Origin: a bacterium
Lineage (GTDB): Bacteria; Chloroflexota; Dormibacteria; UBA8260; Bog-877
Reading direction: 5' to 3'
Assembly (NCBI GenBank): GCA_021802115.1
Contig: JAKABA010000132.1
Coordinates: 1-10,673, forward strand
DNA length: 10,673 bases
In this document: piece by piece, positions 1 through 8,141 of the stretch
Position numbering within the stretch: position 1 is the first letter of the stretch
Layout: each line of letters begins with the position of its first letter
Notes under the pieces: model-generated
Told to the model about the DNA's origin: nothing
Database searches by the model: none
The model's input: the letters and a program-made list of their open reading frames with translations, nothing else
Made by a program: the position numbers and the translations under genes

Positions 1-1
1 C

Positions 2-169
2 AAGGTCTGGCAGGGCAATCAGGACCTGATGGTGCCCTTTGGACACGGCAGGTGGCTGGCACAGCGGATCCCGGGGGCGGAAGCCCACCTGGTGCCGGAG
101 CACGGCCACCTGACCGTTCTCATGCGCCATCTCCCCGAGGTCCACTCCTGGCTCGCCCAGAGGTTCTGA
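2..169 (+). CDS. alpha/beta hydrolase, C-terminal fragment (5' truncated by window)
   Basis: The frame is open from the left edge and encodes 55 residues before TGA at 167-169. The fragment reads like the end of an alpha/beta-hydrolase fold protein. GNQDLMVP (residues 5-12 of the fragment) matches the loop that carries the acidic member of the catalytic triad. EHGHLT (33-38) matches the loop with the catalytic histidine, followed by the usual C-terminal helix ending in SWLAQRF. The nucleophile elbow (GxSxG) must lie upstream of the window, so substrate and subfamily cannot be given. It is followed by about 176 bp without a gene before the thiolase. The family call rests on these two loops only. 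Confidence 0.75.
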   Translation, partial: KVWQGNQDLMVPFGHGRWLAQRIPGAEAHLVPEHGHLTVLMRHLPEVHSWLAQRF

Positions 170-300
170 GCCGGATCCACTGGCCCGCCGCCTTGGGGGC
201 TGCACCGGCCTCGGGGTGCCTTTGAGGTCCGAGACGATGGGCAACCGCCCCTGGCGAAGCTCCTGGTGAGTTTCCCTGATGGGGGATCTCCTCCGGCGAC

Positions 301-318
301 AATGGTTGGGCAACCATT
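301..318. promoter_or_regulatory. 18-bp perfect dyad, operator-like, upstream of the thiolase
   Basis: AATGGTTG-GG-CAACCATT is a perfect inverted repeat with 8-bp arms and a 2-bp centre. It ends 27 bp before the preferred GTG start of the thiolase and is more AT-rich than its surroundings. The 2-nt centre makes an RNA hairpin poor, so a site for a dimeric repressor (TetR- or GntR-type, common for thiolase and fatty-acid genes) is the likelier reading. The regulator is not in the window and its identity is inference. The rest of the 170-345 gap shows no convincing gene or clear -35/-10 pair. Confidence 0.5.
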
Positions 319-345
319 CAGCAGGGGCGGCAACGAGAGTTGGAT

Positions 346-1537
<1,192 letters not shown>

Positions 1538-1539
<2 letters not shown>

Positions 1540-1551
1540 GCCCGCGGGCTC
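1538..1551. repeat. 14-bp perfect palindrome at the thiolase stop codon
   Basis: GAGCCCGCGGGCTC begins inside the thiolase TGA (1537-1539) and is flanked by two CTACGG copies (1531-1536 and 1551-1556). It could fold as a short hairpin with a CGCG loop, but there is no T-tract, so it is at best a weak terminator. It may be chance in GC-rich DNA. The remainder of the gap to the next gene holds a smaller dyad, CTCCG-CC-CGGAG, at 1571-1582. Confidence 0.3.
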
Positions 1552-1639
1552 TACGGAGTGATCCGGTAAGCTCCGCCCGGAGGTCTGGCCGGCGTCTGCC
1601 GCGGGGACTCCGCTTCTCTCAGCCGTCTCAGGAGTTCGC

Positions 1640-3325
1640 ATGGCCAACGTCAACGTGATCGCGCTCGACTACCTCGAGGCGGCCAACCGTCTGGACCCCA
1701 TCTCCGCCCTGACTCGGGGTGACACCCGATTCGCGGGGGAGCTCACCGACTACTCCCCGGAGGGCGAAGCCGCTCGGGCGGAGCTCGCCCGGGCCACCCT
1801 GAAGCTGGTGCGGGAGACCCCTGCCGACGATGGGGCTGAGATGGGCAGAAGAGCCATGCTGGACCGGCTCCAGGTGGCGGTTGATCTCTATGACCACGGG
1901 GAGTGGCTGCACGGGGTGAACGTGTTCGGCCCGCAGGTGGAGATCCGCCAGAGCTTCGACCTCCTACCCCTCCAAGACGACTCCGACTGGTCGGTGGTGG
2001 CCAGCAAGATGGCGCTGGTGCCCGCGGCGATCGCGGGCTTCCAGCGGACGCTGCGGGAGGGTCTCCAGCGTGGCGAGGCTGACTCCCGGCGGCTGGCCCT
2101 GGCCTGCGCGGCCCAGACCAGGGTGTGGTCCGGAAGTTCCGGCCAGCCCGGCTACTTCGCCACCCTGGCAAGCCGCTACCGAGGGGGGGACTCGGAACTG
2201 GAGCGTCGACTGCGGGACGGGGCGGCCGCGGCCGAGGCAGCCTACCTCGCGCTCACCACCTTTTTGGAGGATGAGTACGCACCCCGGGCACCTGCCGCCG
2301 ATGGGGTCGGGCTGGAACGCTACCGGCTGCACGTGCGCCGCTTCTTGGGGGTGGAGCTGGACCCGGCCGAGGCGTACGGGTTCGGCTGGGACGAGCTCCA
2401 CCACCTGGAGCAGGAGATGGCTGAGGTTGCCGAGCGCATCGCACCGGGCATGGGGATTGGGGGAGCGATAGAGGTGCTGGAGAGGGACCCCGCGCGGGTG
2501 ATCGAGGGCGAGGAGAACTTTCGCGCCTGGAACCAGGAGCTGCTGGACGCCACCGTGGCTCAACTCCACGGTGCGCACTTCGACATCCCGGCCCCGGTGC
2601 GCCGGGTGGAGGCGATGATAGCTCCCCCCGGTGGCAGCCCGGCCATGTACTACACCCCTCCCTCGCTGGACTTCAGCCGGCCGGGAAGGACCTGGTATCC
2701 GAGCCTGGGCCGGACCCGGTTTCCTCTATGGAACGAGGTCACGACCGTCTACCACGAGGGCCTGCCCGGCCACCACCTGCAGCTCGCCCAGGTCTGCTAC
2801 CTCAACGATCGGCTCAATCCCTTCCAGACGCTGCTGGGGTTGGTCTCGGGTCACGCCGAGGGGTGGGCGCTCTACGCGGAGCGGCTCATGGGCGAACTGG
2901 GCTATCTGGAAGACGACGCCTATCGCCTGGGCATGTTGGCATCCCAGGCGATGCGGGCGGCCAGGGTGGTGGTCGACATCGGACTGCACCTGGGAATGCC
3001 CATTCCCACCCACCAACCGTTCCATCCCGGTGAGCGGTGGAACTGGGAGCTGGCGGTCCAGTTCATGATGGAGAAGGGTCGCCATGGGCTCGAATTCTCC
3101 GCTGGAGAGGTCGACCGGTACCTGGGCGTGCCCGCCCAGGCGATCTCCTACAAGCTGGGGGAGAGAGTGTGGCTGGAGGCCCGTGACCTGGCCCGCCGCC
3201 GCTGCGGGGCGCACTTCAACCTCAAGCATTTTCACCGACTGGCTCTCAACCTTGGTTGCATCGGGCTCGACCAGCTCCGGGAGGCGATGGCCCAGCTCAC
3301 CCCCGGCGACATGTCGAGCGGATGA
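1640..3325 (+). CDS. DUF885 family protein (putative zinc peptidase-like)
   Basis: This protein of 561 residues has the usual length for the DUF885 family. The ATG has a good ribosome binding site, GGAG at 1631-1634 with a 5-nt gap. The family hallmark HEGLPGHHLQ is at residues 372-381 and is followed by GHAEGWALYAERL at 404-416. In DUF885 proteins the His-Glu...His of the first motif and the Glu of the second resemble a gluzincin-type zinc site, which suggests metallopeptidase or carboxypeptidase activity. That function is inferred from the family; substrates are mostly unknown. No signal peptide is visible in the N-terminus MANVNVIALDYLEAANRLDP, so a cytoplasmic location is likely. It lies 100 bp after the thiolase on the same strand and may be co-transcribed with it. 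Its stop overlaps an ATG of the next reading frame (ATGA at 3322-3325). The motifs are intact with no frameshift. Confidence 0.9.
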   Translation: MANVNVIALDYLEAANRLDPISALTRGDTRFAGELTDYSPEGEAARAELARATLKLVRETPADDGAEMGRRAMLDRLQVAVDLYDHGEWLHGVNVFGPQVEIRQSFDLLPLQDDSDWSVVASKMALVPAAIAGFQRTLREGLQRGEADSRRLALACAAQTRVWSGSSGQPGYFATLASRYRGGDSELERRLRDGAAAAEAAYLALTTFLEDEYAPRAPAADGVGLERYRLHVRRFLGVELDPAEAYGFGWDELHHLEQEMAEVAERIAPGMGIGGAIEVLERDPARVIEGEENFRAWNQELLDATVAQLHGAHFDIPAPVRRVEAMIAPPGGSPAMYYTPPSLDFSRPGRTWYPSLGRTRFPLWNEVTTVYHEGLPGHHLQLAQVCYLNDRLNPFQTLLGLVSGHAEGWALYAERLMGELGYLEDDAYRLGMLASQAMRAARVVVDIGLHLGMPIPTHQPFHPGERWNWELAVQFMMEKGRHGLEFSAGEVDRYLGVPAQAISYKLGERVWLEARDLARRRCGAHFNLKHFHRLALNLGCIGLDQLREAMAQLTPGDMSSG

Positions 3326-3360
3326 GCCCACGGTCGGCTTCAGGCTGCGAAACTGTGCCC

Positions 3361-3813
3361 ATGGAGATGCCTGAGGTCGAGAACCTGGTGCTGGCGAATC
3401 ATGTCGAGGCGGTCAACGGTCTCCTCTACATCTCCGGGGGAGGCTGGACCGATCACTGGCGACCCCAGCCTCCGGCGGGCGGTCCCCCGATAGTCAGCCA
3501 TCTGGGGGTGGCCGTGACGGTGGTCGTTCCCCCTGCCGCCGCGCCGATCCCGCAGCAGCTGTCGGTCGCCATCGAGGATGAACAGGAACGACAGGTCGCC
3601 GGCGTGCAGACCCAGATCAACCAGTCGAGGCCGGCGGGGCTGCCGGCGGGACAGCCGCAGCGGATCTCCCTGGCGCTGACCTTCAACATCGTCTTCCCGG
3701 TGGCCGGGGAGTATCGGCTGGTGGCCCGCCTGGGGATATCGGCTCCTCGGGAGCTCAGGTTTCGGGTGCACGACGTGGCCCCCCCGGCTGCCGCGGCGCC
3801 GCCGGTGAACTAA
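3361..3813 (+). CDS. small conserved hypothetical, DUF6941-like
   Basis: This is a protein of about 150 residues with no catalytic motif that I recognise. The N-terminal pattern PEVENLVLANHVEAVNGLLY followed by ISGGGWTDHW resembles actinobacterial DUF6941-type proteins (EV..VNGKLY..GGGW), but that is recall, not a search. The middle (TVVVPPAAAPIPQQLSVAIE) and the end (FPVAGEYRLVARLGI, ELRFRVHDV) look like beta strands, suggesting a small beta-sandwich. The last 20 residues are Ala/Pro rich. I chose the ATG at 3361 because recognisable sequence starts right after it. ATG 3322 is a serious alternative: it overlaps the DUF885 stop as ATGA and would add 13 residues. Neither start has a strong ribosome binding site. 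No signal peptide or membrane segment is visible. The function is unknown. Confidence 0.7.
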   Translation: MEMPEVENLVLANHVEAVNGLLYISGGGWTDHWRPQPPAGGPPIVSHLGVAVTVVVPPAAAPIPQQLSVAIEDEQERQVAGVQTQINQSRPAGLPAGQPQRISLALTFNIVFPVAGEYRLVARLGISAPRELRFRVHDVAPPAAAAPPVN

Positions 3814-3823
3814 CCGGCGGCGC
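3796..3823. terminator. 11-bp perfect inverted repeat between convergent genes
   Basis: GCGCCGCCGGT (3796-3806) and ACCGGCGGCGC (3813-3823) are exact reverse complements around the 6-nt loop GAACTA. The hairpin spans the end of the small hypothetical gene, with its TAA at 3811-3813, and lies 54 bp from the 3' end of zwf on the other strand. Being symmetric, it could act on both converging transcripts. Neither side has a T-tract, so it is not a classic intrinsic terminator. It may pause polymerase or protect 3' ends. The structure is seen directly; the role is inference. Confidence 0.55.
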
Positions 3824-3876
3824 AGTCCCCGCGGGCAATGTGGCGGCCGCCGCGAGGGCGGGCGCCGGACTCCCGG

Positions 3877-5292
3877 CTAGCCGTCCGCCTTGGCGGTGAG
3901 ATCATCAGCCGGGTCGAGCCAGCGTGAGCGACCCAGGCGCTCGATCAGCTCGTCGGCTCCCTCCGGGCCCCAGGAGCCCTGGGGGTACAGCTCTGGGTGA
4001 CCGCCGGCCTCCCAGGCCTGGATCACCTCGGCCACGATCTCCCAGCTGCGGTCGATCTCGTCGCCGCTGGGGAAGACCGTGTGAACGCCGGCCAGCACCT
4101 CGGTGAGCACGTGCTCATAGGCATCCGGCAGCTGGCTTCCCGAGAGTCCTGAGTACTCCAGGTCGAGGCCCGCGGGGACCATCTCGAACGTGGTGCCCGG
4201 GCGCTTGGCCCCGATCCGCAGGGTGATCCCCTCATGGGGCTGGATCCTGATCTGGAGCAGGGTGGGAATCGGCCGTTGCCGGTTGCCCCCCAGTCGCAGC
4301 GACGGCGCATCGCGAAAGCGGATCACGACCTGGGTCGTGCGCTGGCGCAGCGCCTTGCCGGTGCGGATGAAGAACGGCACCCCGTCCCAGCGCCAGTTCT
4401 CGACGCTGAGCATCGCCGCCACGTAGGTCTCTCGCCGCGACAGCCGGCTGACCCCATCGGCCTTGAGGTAGCCACGGTACTGGCCGCGCACCGCCAGCTG
4501 CGGGTCGATGGGGCGGACGGCTCGCAGCAACTCCAGCTTGGCTTTGCGGATGTCCCTGGCGTCGAAGGTCGTTGGCGGTTCCATCGCCACCAGTGCCAGC
4601 AGCTGCAGCACGTGGTTCTGCACCATGTCGCGCACCGCGCCCGATTGGTCGTAGTAGCCGGCTCGGCTGCCGATGCCCTCCTCCTCGGCCGCCGTGATCT
4701 GCACGCTCTGGACCAGGTTGCGGTTCCAGATCGCCTCGAAGATGGCGTTGCTGAAGCGCAGCGCCAGCACGTTCTGGACGGTGTCCTTGGCCAGGTAGTG
4801 GTCGATCCGGTAGATCTGGTCCTCGGTGAAGGTCTCCTGCAGCTGGCGGTTGAGCTCGCGTGAACTCTCGAGGTCGTGACCGAGCGGCTTCTCCACGACT
4901 ATCCGTCGCGATGGGTCACCCCGGCGGTTCAGGCCCACCTCAGCGAGGCCGCACAGGATCGCGGGGAACACGTTGGGAGGGGTCGCCAGGTAGAAGACCA
5001 CCTGGCAGGCCTCGTCATCGACGGCCCTCAGCCGGGAATAGGCGCTCCGGTCGGAGTAGTCCAGCCGGACCCACCTGGCACTCTCGGCCAGGCCGGCCGT
5101 CCGCTCGTCGGAGCTGAGACGGGCGGCAAAAGACTCGTCGTCCAGGTCCGAGCGGCCGACCCCCACAACTCGCACCGGGCCGCTGACCTCATCTCCGGAG
5201 AGCGCGGACTGGAGGGCAGGAAGCACCTTGCGCTTGGCGAGGTCCCCCGATGCTCCGAAGACGACCAGGGTGGTGGTGGGCGGTGTGGACAT
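3877..5292 (-). CDS. zwf: glucose-6-phosphate 1-dehydrogenase
   Basis: This enzyme oxidises glucose 6-phosphate to 6-phosphogluconolactone and reduces NADP+ (or NAD+), the entry step of the oxidative pentose phosphate pathway in the cytoplasm. The protein has 471 residues with the ATG at 5292; another ATG at 5301 gives three more. The frame stays open further upstream, but that extension is Arg/Pro rich and unlike the family. The nucleotide-binding motif GASGDLAKRK is at residues 13-22 and EKPLGHD starts at 134. The active-site segment RIDHYLAK is at 162-169 with the Asp-His pair D164/H165. DQSGAVRDMVQNH ends in the probable catalytic base His227, and PFFIRTGKAL and the C-terminal domain follow. 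The common form of the active-site motif is DHYLGK; here Ala replaces Gly, which is conservative. No opcA, tal, pgl or gnd gene is adjacent, unlike many actinobacterial loci. It diverges from the FAD oxidoreductase and converges with the small hypothetical gene. Confidence 0.97.
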   Translation of the reverse strand: MSTPPTTTLVVFGASGDLAKRKVLPALQSALSGDEVSGPVRVVGVGRSDLDDESFAARLSSDERTAGLAESARWVRLDYSDRSAYSRLRAVDDEACQVVFYLATPPNVFPAILCGLAEVGLNRRGDPSRRIVVEKPLGHDLESSRELNRQLQETFTEDQIYRIDHYLAKDTVQNVLALRFSNAIFEAIWNRNLVQSVQITAAEEEGIGSRAGYYDQSGAVRDMVQNHVLQLLALVAMEPPTTFDARDIRKAKLELLRAVRPIDPQLAVRGQYRGYLKADGVSRLSRRETYVAAMLSVENWRWDGVPFFIRTGKALRQRTTQVVIRFRDAPSLRLGGNRQRPIPTLLQIRIQPHEGITLRIGAKRPGTTFEMVPAGLDLEYSGLSGSQLPDAYEHVLTEVLAGVHTVFPSGDEIDRSWEIVAEVIQAWEAGGHPELYPQGSWGPEGADELIERLGRSRWLDPADDLTAKADG

Positions 5293-5405
5293 GCTTGCCA
5301 TTCTCGCGGCCCCGGGGCGGCTGCGCGCCGGCGAAGATCGCCGATGCGGCCACGGCGCTCGGGCCGCCCGCCGGAAGTGGGCGACCTGCGAAGATTCCGG
5401 GCTGG
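5293..5405. other. divergent intergenic spacer, presumed promoters of zwf and the FAD oxidoreductase
   Basis: About 113 bp separate two divergent starts, so promoters for both should lie here, possibly partly inside the coding ends. I see no clear -35/-10 pair. Two weak features are visible: a short dyad GGCGA-AGA-TCGCC at 5330-5342, and a direct repeat GCGAAGAT at 5331-5338 and 5388-5395. Either could be a regulatory site or chance. Confidence 0.35.
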
Positions 5406-7055
5406 ATGAGCGTCGCCTGGTCGGGATCACCCCGGTTCGACACCATCGTGGTCGGTGGCGGCCACAACGGGCTCGTCTGCGCCGCCTACCTGGCGCGGGC
5501 GGGCCAGCGCGTGCTGGTCCTGGAGCGCCGCCCGCGGGTGGGCGGTGCGGCCGTCACCGAGGAGGTTTGGCCCCAATACCGGGTCTCGATCCTCTCGTAT
5601 GTGGTGAGCCTGCTCCGGCCCGCGATTGTGGAGGAGTTGCAGCTCCGCCGCTTCGGGTATCACGTCTATCCGCTTGACCCCGCCTACTTCATGCCCTTCC
5701 CCGACGGTCGCAGCCTGCTCTACTGGGAGGATCTCCGCCGCGCCCAGGCGGAGGTGGCCAAGTTCTCGGCTCACGATGCCTCCGCGCTGGCTGACTACGA
5801 CCGAACCATCGGCCGCCTGGTCCAGGTGGTGCGGCCTCTGCTGGACCGGATACCGCCCCGCACCAGGATCACCTCCCCCGCCGAGCTGGCCGAGGCGTTG
5901 GGTCTGACGCGGCACCTGCTCCGGCACCGCCGCGACCTGGCCGCGCTGGTTGACATCATGACCATGTCGGTCGCCGACTACCTCGACCAGTGGTTCGACG
6001 ACGAGGCGGTCAAGGGTGCGCTCTGCCCGGGCGGGGTGATCGGGGCCTGGGCGGGACCGAGATCCCCGGGAACGGCCTACGTGCTCCTCCACCACCGGAT
6101 CGGCGAAGCGGGAGGGTTCCGGGGCGGGTGGGGCTTCGTCCGTGGTGGGATGGGCCAGCTCTCCGAGATCCTCGCGCAGGCGGCGGCGGCGCACGGGGCC
6201 GAGGTCCGCACCGGCGCCGAGGTGATCTCGATCCAGGTGTCAGGCGAGCGCGTCCAGGGCGTTGTGCTCGGCGACGGCACCGAGCTTCACGCCACCCGGG
6301 TCATCTCAGGGATCCACCCCGCCACGACCCTCCTGGGGTTGGTGGGGAGGACCCACCTGCCGCCCGAGCTGGCCCAGGACATGGATCGCTATCGCAGCCG
6401 CAGCGGGTCGGCCAAGGTCAATCTGGCCCTGGCCGAGCTCCCCGACTTTCGGGCCCTGCCGGGGCGGGACCTGGGGCCGCAGCACCCGGAGTTCATCATC
6501 AATCCCTCCGTCGACCACCTGGAGGCGGCGTGGGCTCAGGGGCAGTCGGGGCACTGGAGTGAGTCACCCATGATGGACTGCGTCATTCCCACCACCAAGG
6601 ACCCGAGCCTGGCCCCTGCGGGCCGGCACATCCTCACCTGCTTCGTTCAATACGCCCCCTACAGCCTCAGCGAATCCAGCTGGGAGCAGCAGCGAGAACC
6701 CCTCGGCGACAGGGTGGTGGAGATCCTGGGCCAGTACGCGCCCAATCTGCCGGGAGCCGTCCTCCACCGTCAGGTGATCACCCCCGTGGACATGGAGCGA
6801 GAGTTCGGGCTGATCGGCGGCAACATCTTCCATGGCGAGATGGCTCTGGACCAGCTCTTCTGCTTCCGGCCCGCGGCGGCGGCGGGCAGCTACCGGACCC
6901 CCATCGGCGGGCTGTACCTGTGTGGCTCCGGCACCCACCCCGGTGGTGGGGTGATGGGGGCCCCGGGACGCAACGCCGCCCGGGCGGTGCTGGCCGACTC
7001 CAGGATCGCGGGTCTGCGGACTCGATTCCAGCGCCACCCCCGCCCCGCCTCGTGA
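5406..7055 (+). CDS. FAD-dependent oxidoreductase, phytoene desaturase / PYROXD2-like
   Basis: This is a flavoprotein of 549 residues. The N-terminal dinucleotide-binding motif FDTIVVGGGHNGLVCAAYLA (residues 11-30) is followed by LVLERRPRVGGAAVTEE, the usual second part of the FAD site. The C-terminal FAD motif, YRTPIGGLYLCGSGTHPGGG and onward (about 496-529), is characteristic of the CrtI/CrtN and PYROXD2-like NAD(P)/FAD oxidoreductases. These enzymes desaturate or isomerise carbon chains, or act on unknown substrates. No phytoene synthase or other carotenoid gene is nearby, so a carotenoid role is not supported and the substrate is unknown. The ATG at 5406 places the FAD motif at the usual distance from the N-terminus; the frame stays open upstream but would run into zwf. 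The ribosome binding site is weak. An aldo/keto reductase follows after 95 bp on the same strand. Confidence 0.9.
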   Translation: MSVAWSGSPRFDTIVVGGGHNGLVCAAYLARAGQRVLVLERRPRVGGAAVTEEVWPQYRVSILSYVVSLLRPAIVEELQLRRFGYHVYPLDPAYFMPFPDGRSLLYWEDLRRAQAEVAKFSAHDASALADYDRTIGRLVQVVRPLLDRIPPRTRITSPAELAEALGLTRHLLRHRRDLAALVDIMTMSVADYLDQWFDDEAVKGALCPGGVIGAWAGPRSPGTAYVLLHHRIGEAGGFRGGWGFVRGGMGQLSEILAQAAAAHGAEVRTGAEVISIQVSGERVQGVVLGDGTELHATRVISGIHPATTLLGLVGRTHLPPELAQDMDRYRSRSGSAKVNLALAELPDFRALPGRDLGPQHPEFIINPSVDHLEAAWAQGQSGHWSESPMMDCVIPTTKDPSLAPAGRHILTCFVQYAPYSLSESSWEQQREPLGDRVVEILGQYAPNLPGAVLHRQVITPVDMEREFGLIGGNIFHGEMALDQLFCFRPAAAAGSYRTPIGGLYLCGSGTHPGGGVMGAPGRNAARAVLADSRIAGLRTRFQRHPRPAS

Positions 7056-7138
7056 TCGCTGCCCGGGCTCTGGCAGGAGTCACTCTCGCCGGTTGGTCGT
7101 CCTTGGCCCGGGCCCAGCCGAACTCGGGGCCCGGTGCT

Positions 7139-7144
7139 TAGACT
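7139..7144 (+). promoter_or_regulatory. possible -10 box for a leaderless aldo/keto reductase transcript
   Basis: TAGACT matches the TANNNT extended pattern of bacterial -10 boxes. It ends 6 bp before the GTG start at 7151, the spacing expected if transcription begins at or next to the start codon. No good ribosome binding site precedes this GTG, which fits a leaderless message. No convincing -35 element is present. The hexamer is short and could be chance. Confidence 0.3.
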
Positions 7145-7150
7145 GAGCCG

Positions 7151-8131
7151 GTGGCGCGGCTGAGCCTGGGTGGGCCCGGATCGTCCCCGAGTCGGATCGG
7201 GCTCGGTCTGGCCGCGGTCGGCCGCCCCGCCTACATCAACCTCGGTCGCGACCGCGACCTGCCGCCAAGCCGAGGCCGGGAAGACCTTCGTGGGCGGGCG
7301 GAACTCCTGCTGGACCGCGCGTACCGACTCGGGATCCGGTACTTCGACGCCGCTCGTTCCTACGGGTTGGCCGAGGAGTTCCTAAGCGGCTGGCTGCGGA
7401 CCCGGGCCATCTTGCCCGGCGAGGTCGTCTGCGGGTCCAAGTGGGGCTACACCTACATCGGCGACTGGCGGATGGATGCTCCCGTCCACGAGCTGAAGGA
7501 CCACTCCCTGGCCGCGCTGCGCCGGCAGTACCGAGAGAGCCGCCAGCGGCTCGGTGACCATCTGCACCTGTATCAGATCCACTCGGCAACCCTGGAGAGC
7601 GGGGTCCTCGAGGACCAAGCGGTCATGGCCGAACTCTTGCGCCTCAGCCGCACCGGTCTGGCCATCGGGCTCACCGTCAGCGGTCCCCGCCAGGCCGACG
7701 TGGTGCGCCGGGCGATGGAGGTGAGCGTGGACGGGGAGAACCCATTCGCCTGTGTGCAGGCCACCTGGAACCTGCTGGAGCCATCCGCCGGCTGCGTTCT
7801 GGCGGAGGCCCATCAAGCGGGCTGGCAGGTGCTGGTCAAGGAGGCGATGGCCAACGGCCGTCTGCTGGAGCATGGGGATCCCCGGCTCCGGCCTCTGAGT
7901 GAGGTGGCGAGCAGGCTGGGGCTTCCCTTCGATCGGGTCGCGTTGGCCGCGGTGCTGGCCCAACCCTTCGTCGACACAGCGCTGTCGGGGGCCGTGACCG
8001 TGGACCAGTTGGAGAGCAACGTGAGAGCTGTTGAGGTGAGTCTCTCAGCGGAGGATCTGGAGTTGCTGCAGAGGCTGGCGCTCCCTGCTGACCGGTACTG
8101 GGCGGAGCGGGGGCAATTGGCTTGGAGCTGA
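7151..8131 (+). CDS. aldo/keto reductase
   Basis: This is a protein of 326 residues, normal for the aldo/keto reductase superfamily. These are cytoplasmic TIM-barrel enzymes that reduce aldehydes or ketones with NADPH. The catalytic tetrad is visible: Asp66 and Tyr71 in YFDAARSYGLAEEFL, Lys97 in VVCGSKWGYTY, and His144 in LYQIHSAT. The N-terminus SRIGLGLAAVGRPAYINLG supports the GTG start at 7151. The later segment FACVQATWNLLEPSAG and the C-terminal SGAVTVDQLESNV region fit the barrel end and cofactor-binding loop. The substrate is not predictable. The gene follows the FAD oxidoreductase by 95 bp, so the two may be co-transcribed, though a possible own promoter lies just upstream. It ends tail-to-tail with the secreted hydrolase, leaving 10 bp between the stops. 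No key residue is missing. Confidence 0.93.
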   Translation: MARLSLGGPGSSPSRIGLGLAAVGRPAYINLGRDRDLPPSRGREDLRGRAELLLDRAYRLGIRYFDAARSYGLAEEFLSGWLRTRAILPGEVVCGSKWGYTYIGDWRMDAPVHELKDHSLAALRRQYRESRQRLGDHLHLYQIHSATLESGVLEDQAVMAELLRLSRTGLAIGLTVSGPRQADVVRRAMEVSVDGENPFACVQATWNLLEPSAGCVLAEAHQAGWQVLVKEAMANGRLLEHGDPRLRPLSEVASRLGLPFDRVALAAVLAQPFVDTALSGAVTVDQLESNVRAVEVSLSAEDLELLQRLALPADRYWAERGQLAWS

Positions 8132-8141
8132 GGCGAGGGCG

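Noticed and set aside
202..223. Weak hairpin GCACC...GGTGC followed by CTTT after the hydrolase fragment
   Set aside because: A 5-bp stem with an 8-nt loop and only three T residues is too weak to call a terminator in GC-rich sequence.
4234..4863. 209-codon plus-strand frame opposite zwf
   Set aside because: The zwf motifs on the other strand are unambiguous; the frame is rich in His, Gln, Val and Leu, as expected from the complement of zwf codons.
5250..5405. N-terminal extension of the FAD oxidoreductase into zwf
   Set aside because: The extra 52 residues are unlike the family, precede the normal FAD motif position and would overlap the zwf start.
8132..8141. Possible shared terminator between the aldo/keto reductase and the secreted hydrolase
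   Set aside because: Only 10 bp separate the two stops and no hairpin with a T-tract is visible there.
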